64,000 nt of DNA from Pectobacterium zantedeschiae (GTDB taxonomy: Bacteria > Pseudomonadota > Gammaproteobacteria > Enterobacterales > Enterobacteriaceae), in the NCBI RefSeq assembly GCF_004137795.1, contig NZ_NWTM01000004.1:124001-188000 (forward strand), read 5' to 3'. Positions 19,186 through 29,025 of the stretch are shown one piece after another. Each line of letters starts with the position of its first letter. The stretch's first letter is position 1. Made by a program: the position numbers and the translations under genes. The notes beneath the pieces are model-generated. The model was given only the letters and a program-made list of their open reading frames with translations, did no database searches and was not told where the DNA came from.

Positions 19186-21261
19186 GTGTTCAAGGTGGAT
19201 AAACTGGCAAGCCAACAGACAGGCATCGCGGAAAGCTATACCGATGCCTATGGCAAAGAGCACATTGTTGCGGCCGCAATCAGAAACCAGATTCAGGCAA
19301 TGATGGACGTTTCTGATAGCGGTAATGCGCCCTTGCCGCCTGTTCGTGTCTTTTTGCAAGGCCGAGATGCGGTCATCGAGCTTGCTGGTCGCGGTGAATT
19401 CCTCTGGACGCTGATGTATGAAAACGGCGGTCAAATTCAAGGGCAGATAACGGGTGGCTCAATGCTGGCTCTGCCGGGCGTGTTGCCGCTGGGTTACCAC
19501 TACCTGACGCTGACGCAGGCGGACCAACGCTGGAGTTGCCGGATTATTGTGGCGCCTCACCGTTGCTATGAACCCGAAGCCTTACAGCAGGGAAAACGCT
19601 GGTGGGGGGCTACTGTCCAGCTTTACACCCTGCGTTCGCAGAACAACTGGGGCGTGGGGGATTTTGGCGATTTGCGCCAACTGGTGGAACAAATTGCCCG
19701 GCGTGGCGGTGCCTTTGTGGGACTGAACCCGCTGCATTCGCTGTATCCCGCCCTGCCAGAAGCTGCGAGCCCTTACAGTCCTTCTTCCCGACACTGGCTG
19801 AACATTATTTATATCGATGTGAATCGAATCGATGATTTCCAGCAGAGTGCCGAAGCGCAGGAGTGGTGGCATCGTGAGGATACGCAAAGTGCGGTTACGT
19901 CACTGCGAGCGGGTCGCTGGGTCGATTATGAGCCCGTTACGCAGCTCAAACTGACTGCATTGCGGCTGGCATTTCGCTACTTTACTACCCGCAGTACGCT
20001 GGATCCGCGCATTAGCGCCTTTCGTCAGTTTGTCGTCAGCGGCGGACAGAGCCTGCAACTCCAGGCGACGTTTGATGCGTTGCAGGCCTACCTGAAAAAG
20101 CAGGGCGAGAACTACGCGGACTGGCACCAATGGCCTGCCAGCTATCATGATGTACACAGTGAAACGGTGAAGTCATTCCGGCGTGAAAACAGCGATGAGA
20201 TTACGTTCTACAGCTGGCTACAATGGGTGGCGCATGAGCAATTAGCGGACTGCTACGCACACAGTAAACAGCTTGGTCTGCCGCTAGGTCTGTATCGCGA
20301 CCTGGCCGTTGGCGTCGCACAAGGCGGCGCGGAAACCTGGGACGAACGACAGCTATATTGTCTCGATGCTTCTATCGGGGCACCGCCGGATCCGCTGGGG
20401 CCACAGGGACAAAATTGGCAGCTTGCACCGATGAACCCCACCATGATGCAGCTTCGCGGCTATCAACCTTTTATCGATGTACTGCGCAGCAACATGGCAC
20501 ACTGCGGTGCATTGCGCATCGATCATGTGATGGCGCTCTTGCGCCTGTGGTGGATCCCCAAAGCGGAGTCAGCAGGCAGCGGAGCTTATGTGCATTATCC
20601 GGTCGACGATCTGCTGGCGGTGCTGGCGCTGGAAAGCCAGCGACATCGCTGCCTGATTATCGGTGAGGATTTAGGCACGGTGCCGCCGGAAATTGTCAGC
20701 AAACTGCATGACTACGGCATCTATTCCTACAAAGTGCTGTTCTTTGAAAAGGACGAAGAGAACCATTTTCGCGCCCCTGAAGATTATCCGCGTCAGGCGA
20801 TGGCAACCATTACCACTCACGACCTACCGACACTGCGCGGCTACTGGCAAACGGTGGACTTATCGCTTGGGCGTGAGCTAGGGCTTTACCCTGAGGAGTC
20901 GTTGTTGCAAGAGCAGATGCAACAGCGTGAGAAAGCAAAGCAGGGGCTGCTTAACGCATTACACCATTACGGACTATTGCCGCAGCGTGTTGGCCGCAAC
21001 TCGGCGCTGACGACAATGGGCGCACCGCTGAGTCGTGGCGTTCACCGCTATGTTGCAGATAGCGCCAGCGCACTGGTCGGGTTTCAACTGGAAGACTGGC
21101 TGGATATGGCGACGCCGGTCAATGTTCCGGGCACTAATCGCGAGTATCCCAACTGGCGGCGTAAGCTCACGCGTCCGCTGGAATCGATCTTCGCTGACCG
21201 CTGCCTTGAACGACTGGTTCGGGATGTGGATTTACGTCGCGGTGTACCGGTAAAAGGTTAA
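19186..21261 (+). CDS. malQ: 4-alpha-glucanotransferase (amylomaltase)
   Basis: A 691-residue GH77 enzyme (E. coli: 694) that disproportionates maltodextrins, working with MalP in the cytoplasm. GH77 catalytic regions are visible: ALRIDHVMALLRLWWIP (nucleophile Asp), IIGEDLGTVPPEI (acid/base Glu) and ATITTHDLPTLRGYW. GTG at 19186 aligns best with the family N-terminus, though a GTG 9 bp downstream has better ribosome spacing. It forms an operon with malP and is followed by a hairpin at 21276-21304. Confidence 0.96.
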   Translation: MFKVDKLASQQTGIAESYTDAYGKEHIVAAAIRNQIQAMMDVSDSGNAPLPPVRVFLQGRDAVIELAGRGEFLWTLMYENGGQIQGQITGGSMLALPGVLPLGYHYLTLTQADQRWSCRIIVAPHRCYEPEALQQGKRWWGATVQLYTLRSQNNWGVGDFGDLRQLVEQIARRGGAFVGLNPLHSLYPALPEAASPYSPSSRHWLNIIYIDVNRIDDFQQSAEAQEWWHREDTQSAVTSLRAGRWVDYEPVTQLKLTALRLAFRYFTTRSTLDPRISAFRQFVVSGGQSLQLQATFDALQAYLKKQGENYADWHQWPASYHDVHSETVKSFRRENSDEITFYSWLQWVAHEQLADCYAHSKQLGLPLGLYRDLAVGVAQGGAETWDERQLYCLDASIGAPPDPLGPQGQNWQLAPMNPTMMQLRGYQPFIDVLRSNMAHCGALRIDHVMALLRLWWIPKAESAGSGAYVHYPVDDLLAVLALESQRHRCLIIGEDLGTVPPEIVSKLHDYGIYSYKVLFFEKDEENHFRAPEDYPRQAMATITTHDLPTLRGYWQTVDLSLGRELGLYPEESLLQEQMQQREKAKQGLLNALHHYGLLPQRVGRNSALTTMGAPLSRGVHRYVADSASALVGFQLEDWLDMATPVNVPGTNREYPNWRRKLTRPLESIFADRCLERLVRDVDLRRGVPVKG

Positions 21262-21275
21262 GTAGAGCGGCAGGG

Positions 21276-21304
21276 TAATCCTCCCCTAAACTGCGGGAGG
21301 ATTA
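21276..21304. terminator. Hairpin between convergent malQ and nfuA
   Basis: Perfect 10-bp inverted repeat TAATCCTCCC / GGGAGGATTA with a 9-nt loop, 15 bp after malQ and 40 bp after nfuA. No T-run is present on either side, so it is a probable but not classic terminator. Confidence 0.55.
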
Positions 21305-21344
21305 AGCAGAATACATCAGCAGGAAAAATCAGTAGCGGGGGACA

Positions 21345-21920
21345 TTAATAGTAGGAGTGTTCGCCGCGCTGATGTTCGGTGAGGTCTCTCACGCCTTTCA
21401 GCTCAGGGAATTTTTCCAGCAGCTCTTTCTCGATCCCTTCTTTCAGCGTGACGTCGACCATAGAACAGCCGTTACAGCCGCCGCCAAATTGCAGAATCGC
21501 CAGGCCATCATCGGTAATTTCCATCAGCGTCACACGACCACCGTGGCCAGCCAGCTGTGGGTTGATCTGCGATTGCAGTACATACTCAACGCGTTCCATC
21601 AGCGGGGCGCTGTCGTCCACTTTACGCATTTTGGCGTTCGGTGCTTTCAGCGTAAGCTGAGAACCTAATTGGTCAGTCACGAAGTCGATTTCAGCCTCTT
21701 CCAGGTAAGGTGCGCTGAGTTCGTCCACGTAGGCGGAAATCTTTTCAAACTTCAGTACGGTATCGCTGGCTTCTACGGCATCCGGCGGGCAGTAAGAGAC
21801 ACCGCACTCGGCGTTTGGCGTACCTGGATTGATAACAAATACGCGAATCTGTGTGCCTTCTTCCTGTTTTGCCAACAGTTTCAGGAAATGCTCCTGAGCA
21901 GCATCGGTAATACGGATCAT
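21345..21920 (-). CDS. nfuA: Fe-S biogenesis / [4Fe-4S] carrier protein NfuA
   Basis: A 191-residue protein, identical in length to E. coli NfuA. An N-terminal degenerate A-type domain (residues ~1-100) is followed by an Nfu domain with the cluster-binding [19 protein letters not shown] (CxxC, around residues 149-152). It delivers [4Fe-4S] clusters under oxidative stress or iron limitation. The start [16 protein letters not shown] is chosen by homology over an in-frame ATG 27 bp upstream. It lies next to gntX as in E. coli. Confidence 0.97.
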   Translation of the reverse strand: MIRITDAAQEHFLKLLAKQEEGTQIRVFVINPGTPNAECGVSYCPPDAVEASDTVLKFEKISAYVDELSAPYLEEAEIDFVTDQLGSQLTLKAPNAKMRKVDDSAPLMERVEYVLQSQINPQLAGHGGRVTLMEITDDGLAILQFGGGCNGCSMVDVTLKEGIEKELLEKFPELKGVRDLTEHQRGEHSYY

Positions 21921-21980
21921 AATAGTAAGCTCAATAGTTGACTGCACTTATCGGTTATAATACGCCCATCCTCCCCCCAA

Positions 21981-22682
21981 CTACAAGGTTCGGCACAAAC
22001 ACCAGACCTGAACGCCCACCGCGCCTTGAGCCAGTAACAGCCTGCTGATTTCGGCTGCGGTGCTGCCCGTCGTAACCACATCATCCAGTAAAACCACCTG
22101 CTGCCCGGATAGCGGGACATCACAGGAAAAGGCACCTCGTAGATTTCTTCGTCGTGCACCGGCGCTTAGCGTTTGCTGAAGCAGTGTGCGTCGCGTGCGC
22201 TGCAACTCGCGTGGATCGTAAGCACAGTTCAGCCAGTGAGCGAGAGGGCGAGCGAGCAGTTCGGTCTGGTTAAAACCACGATGCCACTGGCGGTTTCGGT
22301 GTAGGGGAACGGTAAACAGGCGATCGGGGCGGAATAGGCGAAGTTGCCCAGTGAGTTTTCGTTCGCGATATGTCATCTGCCAGCGCAATAACAGCTGTCG
22401 TGCGAGTACCACTGCCAGTTCGGTTTTACCGTGAAACTTGAAATGTTTAAGCAGTGTGTTAAACGGCGGCGCATAGTCGCTGACAAAGGTCATCGATTGC
22501 CACGGCGGTGGATGTTGCAGGCAGCGGCCACATTGACGTGTTGTCTGGCTAGCGGGTAAGCCACAGCGCGGGCAGCAAGGAGGCAAGTGGGGCAAATGGC
22601 GCTGACAGTACGAACAAATTCCCTGCTGGCTGCGATGAAGCGGCAATAAACATAGCCAGCAGCGTGCTGCGATGGTTAACAT
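21981..22682 (-). CDS. gntX: ComF/GntX-family phosphoribosyltransferase-like protein
   Basis: A 233-residue protein with N-terminal zinc-ribbon-like CxxC pairs (CWLC at 9-12, CSYC, CPRCGLP, CGRC) and a C-terminal phosphoribosyltransferase domain carrying the PRPP-binding motif VVLLDDVVTTGSTA. The same architecture occurs in ComF proteins of DNA uptake; E. coli GntX is implicated in gluconate use and in utilisation of DNA as a nutrient. It is encoded divergently from bioH and 60 bp upstream of nfuA. Confidence 0.93.
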   Translation of the reverse strand: MLTIAARCWLCLLPLHRSQQGICSYCQRHLPHLPPCCPRCGLPASQTTRQCGRCLQHPPPWQSMTFVSDYAPPFNTLLKHFKFHGKTELAVVLARQLLLRWQMTYRERKLTGQLRLFRPDRLFTVPLHRNRQWHRGFNQTELLARPLAHWLNCAYDPRELQRTRRTLLQQTLSAGARRRNLRGAFSCDVPLSGQQVVLLDDVVTTGSTAAEISRLLLAQGAVGVQVWCLCRTL

Positions 22683-22785
22683 ATTTTTCCCTAAATATAG
22701 TTCTCCCCTAAATAGGGGGCTTTTCCCTGAAATATATTGACCCTACGTAAGCGTGAAGGGGTTCCCTGAGGAAGGAAGATAACTG

Positions 22786-23553
22786 ATGGCATCGTTGTAT
22801 TGGCAGACCGAAGGCGCAGGAAATACGGATCTTGTGTTGCTGCACGGATGGGGATTGAACGCACAGGTATGGCAAAGCATGGTGGTGCGACTTGCTCCGC
22901 ATTTCCGTCTGCATCTGGTCGATCTGCCGGGCTATGGCAGAAGTCAGGGATTCGGGCCGATGTCCCTGAGTGACATGGCGAACATTGTACTGATGCAGGC
23001 ACCGGAGCGTGCCGTCTGGCTGGGATGGTCATTGGGTGGATTGGTTGCCAGCCAAATTGCGCTGAGCGCCCCTTCTCGGGTAGAAAAACTGATTACCGTG
23101 GCGTCATCGCCCTGTTTCAGCGCACAGGATGGCTGGCCGGGTATCAAGCCGAACGTATTACAGGGCTTTCAGCAGCAGCTCAGTGAGGATTTTCAGCGCA
23201 CGGTTGAGCGGTTTTTGGCACTGCAAACGTTGGGAACGGAGAGCGCACGGCAAGATGCAAGATTGCTAAAAAGTGTGGTTCTGGAACAACCGATGCCCTC
23301 AGTGGATGTGCTTAATGGCGGACTGGATATTTTGCGTGCAGCGGATTTACGCCAGCCGTTAACCGATTTGACGGTGCCTCTGCTGCGGCTCTATGGCGCG
23401 TTAGACGGATTGGTGCCGCGCAAGGTCGCCGGATTGCTGGATGACGAGTGGCCGAATTCGACGTCGGTGGTGATGCCAAAGGCCGCGCATGCGCCGTTTA
23501 TCTCGCATCCTGATGCGTTTACCGAGCAGGTGATCGCGTTTGCTCAGGCGTAG
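22786..23553 (+). CDS. bioH: Pimeloyl-[acyl-carrier protein] methyl ester esterase
   Basis: A 255-residue alpha/beta hydrolase (E. coli: 256) that demethylates pimeloyl-ACP methyl ester in biotin synthesis. The nucleophile elbow GWSLGG (residues ~80-85), oxyanion-region [12 protein letters not shown], the Asp in [14 protein letters not shown] and the His in [10 protein letters not shown] form a complete triad. GAGGAAGGAAGATAACTG precedes the ATG. It is followed by a repeat element at 23654-23732 and an accessory block instead of the feoABC genes found here in E. coli. Confidence 0.97.
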   Translation: MASLYWQTEGAGNTDLVLLHGWGLNAQVWQSMVVRLAPHFRLHLVDLPGYGRSQGFGPMSLSDMANIVLMQAPERAVWLGWSLGGLVASQIALSAPSRVEKLITVASSPCFSAQDGWPGIKPNVLQGFQQQLSEDFQRTVERFLALQTLGTESARQDARLLKSVVLEQPMPSVDVLNGGLDILRAADLRQPLTDLTVPLLRLYGALDGLVPRKVAGLLDDEWPNSTSVVMPKAAHAPFISHPDAFTEQVIAFAQA

Positions 23554-23930
23554 CCGACGATAATTTACATTTTCTCCTCAATTTCTCCACGATCTAGCCA
23601 ATGTTGGCAGTTAAGGTTATTCGACACGCTGTATGCATAATGTCGGTCGTTTCAAGATCGAGATACCGGGGGCTACCACGGTGTGAGGCATCCCTACGGG
23701 AACCTCATCACCGTGTTTCCCCTTATAAAATGCAAACGCATTTTAAATGCCACTTGTGGCAGCCCGTCAGGGCGAGCACAGGAACTGGGCGAGTAAATCC
23801 ATGCTGAAGTGATCAGCATTACCTTGTATGCAGGTTTTTCTCTGGGTTGAATGAACCCGATTCTGTTCGATTATAAGTAGGCTGCTCATAAAGCAGCCTC
23901 GTCAAAATATGGCTGAGGAGTGTTGGAGAG
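23554..23930. other. Intergenic region between bioH and acrD
   Basis: 377 bp without a gene. It contains copy 1 of the structured repeat (23654-23732) and a small palindrome AAAATGCAAACGCATTTT just after it. The remainder is the acrD upstream region, AT-rich near 23860-23920, with no recognised operator. Confidence 0.6.
23654..23732 (+). repeat. Structured intergenic repeat, copy 1 (downstream of bioH)
   Basis: About 79 bp that recur at 60710-60786 with high similarity. The core is a two-tier hairpin: outer arms 23677-23688 (CACGGTGTGAGG) and 23703-23715 (CCTCATCACCGTG) pair with one bulged base, enclosing CCCTACGGG. A preceding conserved segment GAGATACCGGGGGCTACCA belongs to the unit. It is in the same orientation as the upstream gene, as is copy 2. 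Confidence 0.8.
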
Positions 23931-26900
23931 ATGGCGAATTTTTTTGTCGACCGTCCTATTTTTGCGTGGGTGCTGGCTATCCTTCTCAGCCTGTGCGGTA
24001 TGTTGGCGATCAAATCATTACCGCTAGAACAGTATCCCGATCTGGCTCCGCCCAGCGTAAGGATCACGGCGAGCTACCCTGGCGCATCGGCACAGACGCT
24101 GGAAAACACCGTTACGCAGGTTATCGAACAGAGCATGACCGGGCTGGACAACCTGATGTACATGTCCTCGGACAGCAGCAATACCGGACAGGCCCGTGTC
24201 ATGCTGACCTTCGAGGCGGGTACCGATCCCGATGAAGCCCGTCAGCAGGTGCAAAACCAGCTTCAATCCGCTATCCGCAAGCTGCCGCAGGAAGTCCAGC
24301 AGCAGGGCGTCACCGTGAGTAAAACTGGCGATACCAATATCCTGATGGTCGCGTTTGTCTCTACCGATGGCAGTATGGATAAACAGGATATCGCCGATTA
24401 TGTCGCGACGAATATTCAGGAACCGATTAGCCGTATCAGTGGGGTCGGCGAGGTTTCTGCTTATGGATCACAGTATGCGATGCGCATCTGGCTGGATCCT
24501 GCCAAACTGATGAACTATGCGCTGACGACCAGCGACGTGGTACGGGCCATCGAATCACAGAACAGTCAGGTTTCGGTAGGACAGGTCGGCGGAGTACCGT
24601 CGGTGGATAATCAGGCGCTGAACGCGACGATCAACGCACAATCCCTGTTACAGACGCCACAGCAGTTCCGTGATATCACGCTGCGCGTCAATCAGGACGG
24701 CTCTGCTGTGACCTTAGCTAACGTTGCGGAAGTCGAACTGGGTGCCGAACGCTACGATTTTCTCAGCCGTTTCAACGGTCAGTCCGCTTCTGGCCTGGGG
24801 GTGACGCTGGCGTCTGGTGCGAATGAGCTGGAAACCGATAAGCGCGTCAGAGAACGTATCGAAGAACTGTCGCGGTACTTCCCACACGGGCTGGAAGCCA
24901 AAATCGCCTTCGAAACGTCCCCTTTTGTTAAAGCTTCTATCACCGATGTGGTGAAAACCCTGTTTGAAGCGGTGCTGCTGGTCTTTCTGGTGATGTACCT
25001 GTTCTTGCAGAATTTCCGCGCTACGCTGATTCCGACGATTGCTGTACCGGTGGTGCTGCTCGGTACGTTTGCCGTGCTGTATGCCTTCGGTTTTAGCCTG
25101 AACACGCTGACGATGTTCGCTATGGTGCTGGCGATTGGCCTGCTGGTGGACGACGCCATCGTAGTAGTCGAAAACGTGGAGCGGGTGATGAGCGAAGAGG
25201 GGCTCTCGCCGCGAGACGCGACGCGGAAATCGATGGGGCAGGTGCAGGGGGCGCTGGTAGGGATTGCGCTGGTGCTGTCCGCCGTGTTTGTGCCGATGGC
25301 TTTCTTTGGTGGTACCACGGGGGCGATTTACCGCCAGTTCTCCATCACGATTGTGACGTCAATGATTCTGTCGGTGCTGGTGGCGATGATTCTGACGCCC
25401 GCGCTATGTGTGACGCTGCTCAAGCCGCTCGCCAAGGGCCAACATCACGGTCGTAAAGGCTTCTTTGGCTGGTTTAACCGGAGTTTTACCCGCACGTCCC
25501 TGAAGTATGAACGTGGCGTGGGCAAAATATTGATCAGTAGCGGGCGTTGGCTGCTGCTGTATATGGGTATCATCGGCGTTATGGCTTTTCTGTTTTTTCG
25601 GCTGCCTACCTCATTCCTGCCACAGGAAGATCGGGGCGTGTTTACGACTCAGGTGCAGCTCCCTCCGGGAGCGACACAGCAGCAGACCTTACAGGTGGTC
25701 AACAAGATCGAGCAGTATTACCTTACGCAGGAAAAGGACACGGTGACATCCGTGTTTTCTACCATTGGCTCGGGGCCGGGCGGGAATGGGCAGAACGTGG
25801 CACGGCTGTTTGTGCGTCTTAAGGACTGGAATGAACGCACGACGCCAGAGAGCAGTTCGTTTGCCGTTATTGAACGTGCAACTAAAGCCTTTCGTAATAT
25901 CAAGGAAGCACGCGTGTTTGCCAGCAGCCCACCATCTATCAACGGGTTGGGGAGCGCTGCGGGTTTCGCTATGCGGTTACAGGATCGCGGCGGACTGGGG
26001 CACGATGCGCTGATGGAAGCGCGGGATCAACTGCTGAACATGGCTGACAGCAACCGAGAACTGGCGCGCGTGCGCCACAACGGTCTGGATGACAGTTCGC
26101 AATTACGTATTCATATCGATCAGCGCAAAGCACAGGCGCTGGGCGTGTCGGTGGATGACATTAACAGTACGCTGAAAACCGGCTGGGGCTCGACCTACGT
26201 CAATGACTTCCTTGATCGTGGCCGTGTGAAGAAAGTCTATGTGCAGGCGGCAGCGAAGTTCCGCATGCTGCCGGACGACATCAGTAAATGGTATGTGCGC
26301 AACAACAGCGGCGGCATGGTGCCGTTCAGCGCGTTTGCGCAAACCGTTTGGGAAACCGGATCGCCACGCTTAGAGCGTTACAACGGTTATTCATCGTTGG
26401 AGATTGTCGGTGAGGCCACGCCGGGCGTGAGTACTGGTACAGCGATGACTATTATGGAGTCGCTGGTGGCGAAGCTGCCGGAAGGTTTTGGGCTGGAGTG
26501 GACGGGGATGTCCTTGCAGGAGCGTTTGAGCGGGGCGCAGGCTCCGGCGCTGTATGCGATTTCGCTGCTGGTGGTGTTTCTGTGTCTGGCTGCGTTGTAT
26601 GAAAGCTGGACGGTGCCGTTCTCCGTCATGCTGGTGGTGCCGATGGGGGTGCTCGGGGCGCTGGTGGCGACCTGGGCGCGCGGTCTGGAAAACGATGTCT
26701 ATTTTCAGGTTGGGCTGTTGACGGTGGTCGGGTTATCGGCAAAGAACGCCATTCTGATTGTGGAATTCGCTAACGAGATGAACCACAAAGGGAAGGATCT
26801 GGTTGAGGCCACGCTGGAGGCTTCCCGCCAGCGACTGCGGCCGATATTGATGACGTCGCTGGCATTTATTTTTGGCGTACTGCCGATGGCGACCAGCAGT

Positions 26901-27047
26901 GGCGCGGGTTCTGCCAGCCAGCATGCGGTGGGGACGGGCGTGATCGGCGGCATGCTGGCTGCCACCTTCCTCGCTATCTTTTTCGTGCCGCTATTCTTTG
27001 TCGTCGTGCGCCGCCGCTTTCCGTTAAAGGATAAGGTGCTGGAATAG
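23931..27047 (+). CDS. acrD: RND multidrug efflux transporter AcrD
   Basis: A 1038-residue inner-membrane RND pump (E. coli AcrD: 1037) with N-terminal [20 protein letters not shown], duplicated periplasmic porter domains and two six-helix membrane halves. The proton-relay Asp pair lies in [17 protein letters not shown], and the second-half Lys is in [15 protein letters not shown]. Sequence through the porter domains follows AcrD rather than AcrB, including the long shared stretch around [23 protein letters not shown]. No membrane-fusion gene is adjacent, as in E. coli, where AcrD uses AcrA and TolC. AcrD proteins export aminoglycosides and other hydrophilic amphiphiles. Confidence 0.93.
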   Translation: MANFFVDRPIFAWVLAILLSLCGMLAIKSLPLEQYPDLAPPSVRITASYPGASAQTLENTVTQVIEQSMTGLDNLMYMSSDSSNTGQARVMLTFEAGTDPDEARQQVQNQLQSAIRKLPQEVQQQGVTVSKTGDTNILMVAFVSTDGSMDKQDIADYVATNIQEPISRISGVGEVSAYGSQYAMRIWLDPAKLMNYALTTSDVVRAIESQNSQVSVGQVGGVPSVDNQALNATINAQSLLQTPQQFRDITLRVNQDGSAVTLANVAEVELGAERYDFLSRFNGQSASGLGVTLASGANELETDKRVRERIEELSRYFPHGLEAKIAFETSPFVKASITDVVKTLFEAVLLVFLVMYLFLQNFRATLIPTIAVPVVLLGTFAVLYAFGFSLNTLTMFAMVLAIGLLVDDAIVVVENVERVMSEEGLSPRDATRKSMGQVQGALVGIALVLSAVFVPMAFFGGTTGAIYRQFSITIVTSMILSVLVAMILTPALCVTLLKPLAKGQHHGRKGFFGWFNRSFTRTSLKYERGVGKILISSGRWLLLYMGIIGVMAFLFFRLPTSFLPQEDRGVFTTQVQLPPGATQQQTLQVVNKIEQYYLTQEKDTVTSVFSTIGSGPGGNGQNVARLFVRLKDWNERTTPESSSFAVIERATKAFRNIKEARVFASSPPSINGLGSAAGFAMRLQDRGGLGHDALMEARDQLLNMADSNRELARVRHNGLDDSSQLRIHIDQRKAQALGVSVDDINSTLKTGWGSTYVNDFLDRGRVKKVYVQAAAKFRMLPDDISKWYVRNNSGGMVPFSAFAQTVWETGSPRLERYNGYSSLEIVGEATPGVSTGTAMTIMESLVAKLPEGFGLEWTGMSLQERLSGAQAPALYAISLLVVFLCLAALYESWTVPFSVMLVVPMGVLGALVATWARGLENDVYFQVGLLTVVGLSAKNAILIVEFANEMNHKGKDLVEATLEASRQRLRPILMTSLAFIFGVLPMATSSGAGSASQHAVGTGVIGGMLAATFLAIFFVPLFFVVVRRRFPLKDKVLE

Positions 27048-27134
27048 GGAATAATAGGTGACATTGCCTGACGACATGATGGCATTCGTCGAATGGTGGC
27101 TGGCTGGGTGTCCATAAACAACACTATTTAGTCC

Positions 27135-27165
27135 GAACTGTTCATTTCTTCACGCTGAACAGTTC
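27135..27165. promoter_or_regulatory. Perfect inverted repeat upstream of LysE-type exporter
   Basis: GAACTGTTCA and TGAACAGTTC form a perfect 10-bp inverted repeat with an 11-bp centre, ending 31 bp before the exporter ATG. Each arm is itself nearly palindromic (GAACTGTTC / GAACAGTTC). It could be an acrD terminator hairpin or an operator for the exporter; the absence of a T-run and the position favour an operator. Confidence 0.45.
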
Positions 27166-27196
27166 GCTCTAATACCTCTGTAAAAGAGGAGATGTT

Positions 27197-27811
27197 ATGG
27201 ATATCCATGTGTGGTTTTACTTCGCGCTTGCCTGTTGTGGCCTTGCCCTGACCCCTGGGCCGAATGCGTTATTGGTCATCACGCACAGTATCCGATTCGG
27301 GCCTGCTGTCACCCTGTATACCATTTGGGGCGGCATACTGGCCTTTACGCTACTGATGATTGTGTCCCTGTTTGGCATTGACGTGTTGCTTAAGGCTTAC
27401 CCTTCTTTTCTGGTTTACCTAAAATTTGCGGGCGGTATGTACCTTATCTGGCTGGGCTTCAGGCAATGGCGGTTAAGGACGCTGAACATCGGTGAATCTG
27501 CGCCATTGGTGGCCTCGATAAATCGGTTATCTCTCTTTACCCAGGGCGCGGCATCGGCAGGCTCGAATCCAAAAGTCTTCTTATTTTTCGGCGCATTTCT
27601 CTCTCAATTTATCGATCCGACAAAGGACACATTGCTGCAATTTGCCGTGATGGTTGCCACCTTCGCTGCCGTGGAGTTTCTGGTTGAACTGGCTATCAAC
27701 CTGACGGCGGGACGATTCCGAGCTTACCTTGCTGTGCATGGCAAAGCCTTTAGTCTGGTCTGTGGTGCCATCTTTATGATGATTGGCGGTCTGGTATTGT
27801 TTATGCAGTAA
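27197..27811 (+). CDS. LysE/RhtB-family amino acid or metabolite exporter
   Basis: A 204-residue inner-membrane protein with about six hydrophobic segments. The LysE/RhtB signature LTPGPNALLVITHSIRFGP lies at residues ~18-36, and FTQGAASAGSNPKVFLFFGAF near residue 117 is the second conserved block. Members export amino acids such as homoserine, threonine or leucine; the substrate cannot be told here. GAGGAGATGTT precedes the ATG. An AraC/GlxA-type regulator gene follows 106 bp downstream on the same strand and may control it. Confidence 0.9.
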   Translation: MDIHVWFYFALACCGLALTPGPNALLVITHSIRFGPAVTLYTIWGGILAFTLLMIVSLFGIDVLLKAYPSFLVYLKFAGGMYLIWLGFRQWRLRTLNIGESAPLVASINRLSLFTQGAASAGSNPKVFLFFGAFLSQFIDPTKDTLLQFAVMVATFAAVEFLVELAINLTAGRFRAYLAVHGKAFSLVCGAIFMMIGGLVLFMQ

Positions 27812-27917
27812 ACGACGAGTCCTGTTCCAAAAAAACGCGTTTCTCCGCTGAGCGTTAAAATAGGATTATCTCTGTCTGGATTGTGTTGTCGCGATCCATT
27901 TTTTGAGCAGGCATAAA

Positions 27918-28901
27918 ATGGCTAATACCCAGGTAAAATTTGTTCTGCTGCTGATGCCGGGTTTTTCCCTTTTGTCAGTCGGTGGGTTTCTTGACAAGCT
28001 ACGGTTCTCCAGCGATGAGGAGGACTATAGCCGTCAGTTGAACTGTTCCTGGACGCTGACCGCGCTGGATAGCCTGCCTGTGACAGCAAGCTGTGGAGCG
28101 GTGCTCGTGCCAGACGAGGCAGTTTCAGCACGACAAATTCATGCTGGAAACTGCGATTATTTCGTGATCTTCGGTGGGAATACGCCAGCCAAAATATTAT
28201 CGGATACCGCTTCTTATCTCCCGCTGCTGCGGCACCTTCGACGCAGCAAAATCCCCCTTGTGAGTGTCGATAACGCCGCCTTTCTTCTCGCGGAGACGGG
28301 TTTTTCCGGCAAGCGTATTCTTGTTCACTGGCGTCATTTCAGTGAGTTTAAAGCGTTGTTTCCGTCGATCACCCCCGTTACAGACAAGAACGTCATGGAG
28401 GAAGGGAATCTCTATTCTTGCCCCGGCGGCAGCGCCACCATCGAGCTGGCCGCCTTTCTGCTGGAAAAAAAACTGGGAAGAGAACGGGCTATCAAGGGAT
28501 TGTCAGATATGTTGGTCGGTGGGTTTGTTCCGCCGTCCAGCCTGACATGGAACAGCCCTGAGCTTGAAGGCGCGCCGACGTCGGTACGGCGGGCGCTGGT
28601 TATTATGCGTCAGAGTCTGGCAAGCAGGCTAACTTCTGAGGATATTGCTCAGCGCAGCGGCCTATCGCGTAGACAATTGGATAGGTCGCTGCAAAAGAGT
28701 ATCGGCCGTACCATCCAGCAGGCATACATGGACATGAAGATCGCTCAGGCCTGTTGGTTGATGTTACGCACTTCCCGTACCTTGTCCCAAATTGCGGCAG
28801 ATACCGGATTTTCAGATCCCAGCCATTTGAGTCGTATTTTCCGGCAGCATCTGGGTCTGACGCCTGGAAAATGGCGTCGAGCGAATGCATTTGAAACGTA
28901 A
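27918..28901 (+). CDS. GlxA-type transcriptional regulator (DJ-1/PfpI domain plus AraC HTH)
   Basis: A 327-residue protein. Residues ~5-185 form a DJ-1/PfpI-like sensor domain (FVLLLMPGFSLLSVGGFLDKL; YFVIFGGNTPAKIL; VSVDNAAFLLAETG). Residues ~215-325 are an AraC-type double helix-turn-helix (LTSEDIAQRSGLSRRQLDRSL; LSQIAADTGFSDPSHLSRIFRQHLGLTPGKWR). Regulators of this architecture often control amine or amino acid catabolism, for example arginine or carnitine/choline. The equivalent of the usual nucleophilic Cys is replaced here by Asp-Asn (SVDNAAF), common in this subgroup. The ATG at 27918 is preferred to a TTG at 27903. Confidence 0.88.
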   Translation: MANTQVKFVLLLMPGFSLLSVGGFLDKLRFSSDEEDYSRQLNCSWTLTALDSLPVTASCGAVLVPDEAVSARQIHAGNCDYFVIFGGNTPAKILSDTASYLPLLRHLRRSKIPLVSVDNAAFLLAETGFSGKRILVHWRHFSEFKALFPSITPVTDKNVMEEGNLYSCPGGSATIELAAFLLEKKLGRERAIKGLSDMLVGGFVPPSSLTWNSPELEGAPTSVRRALVIMRQSLASRLTSEDIAQRSGLSRRQLDRSLQKSIGRTIQQAYMDMKIAQACWLMLRTSRTLSQIAADTGFSDPSHLSRIFRQHLGLTPGKWRRANAFET

Positions 28902-28987
28902 CAGCCAGATTGTATTTGTTATTAAAAATAGAGGTAGATGCAATAATTTATGGTGAAATTCATCAAACTGTAAAAAAAGGTAACTAC

Positions 28988-29024
28988 GTTATGTCCTGCT
29001 AAACTACGCAACCAAGGACATAAC
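28988..29024 (+). promoter_or_regulatory. Inverted repeat covering the phosphatase ribosome binding site
   Basis: GTTATGTCCT (28988-28997) and AGGACATAAC (29015-29024) are perfect 10-bp complements with a 17-nt loop, ending one base before the ATG at 29026. The right arm contains the AGGA of the Shine-Dalgarno sequence. If transcribed, the hairpin would occlude ribosome binding; alternatively it is a protein operator. Confidence 0.6.
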
Positions 29025-29025
29025 A

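Noticed and set aside
23931-27047. The RND pump being AcrB
   Set aside because: Porter-domain sequence and absence of an adjacent acrA favour AcrD.
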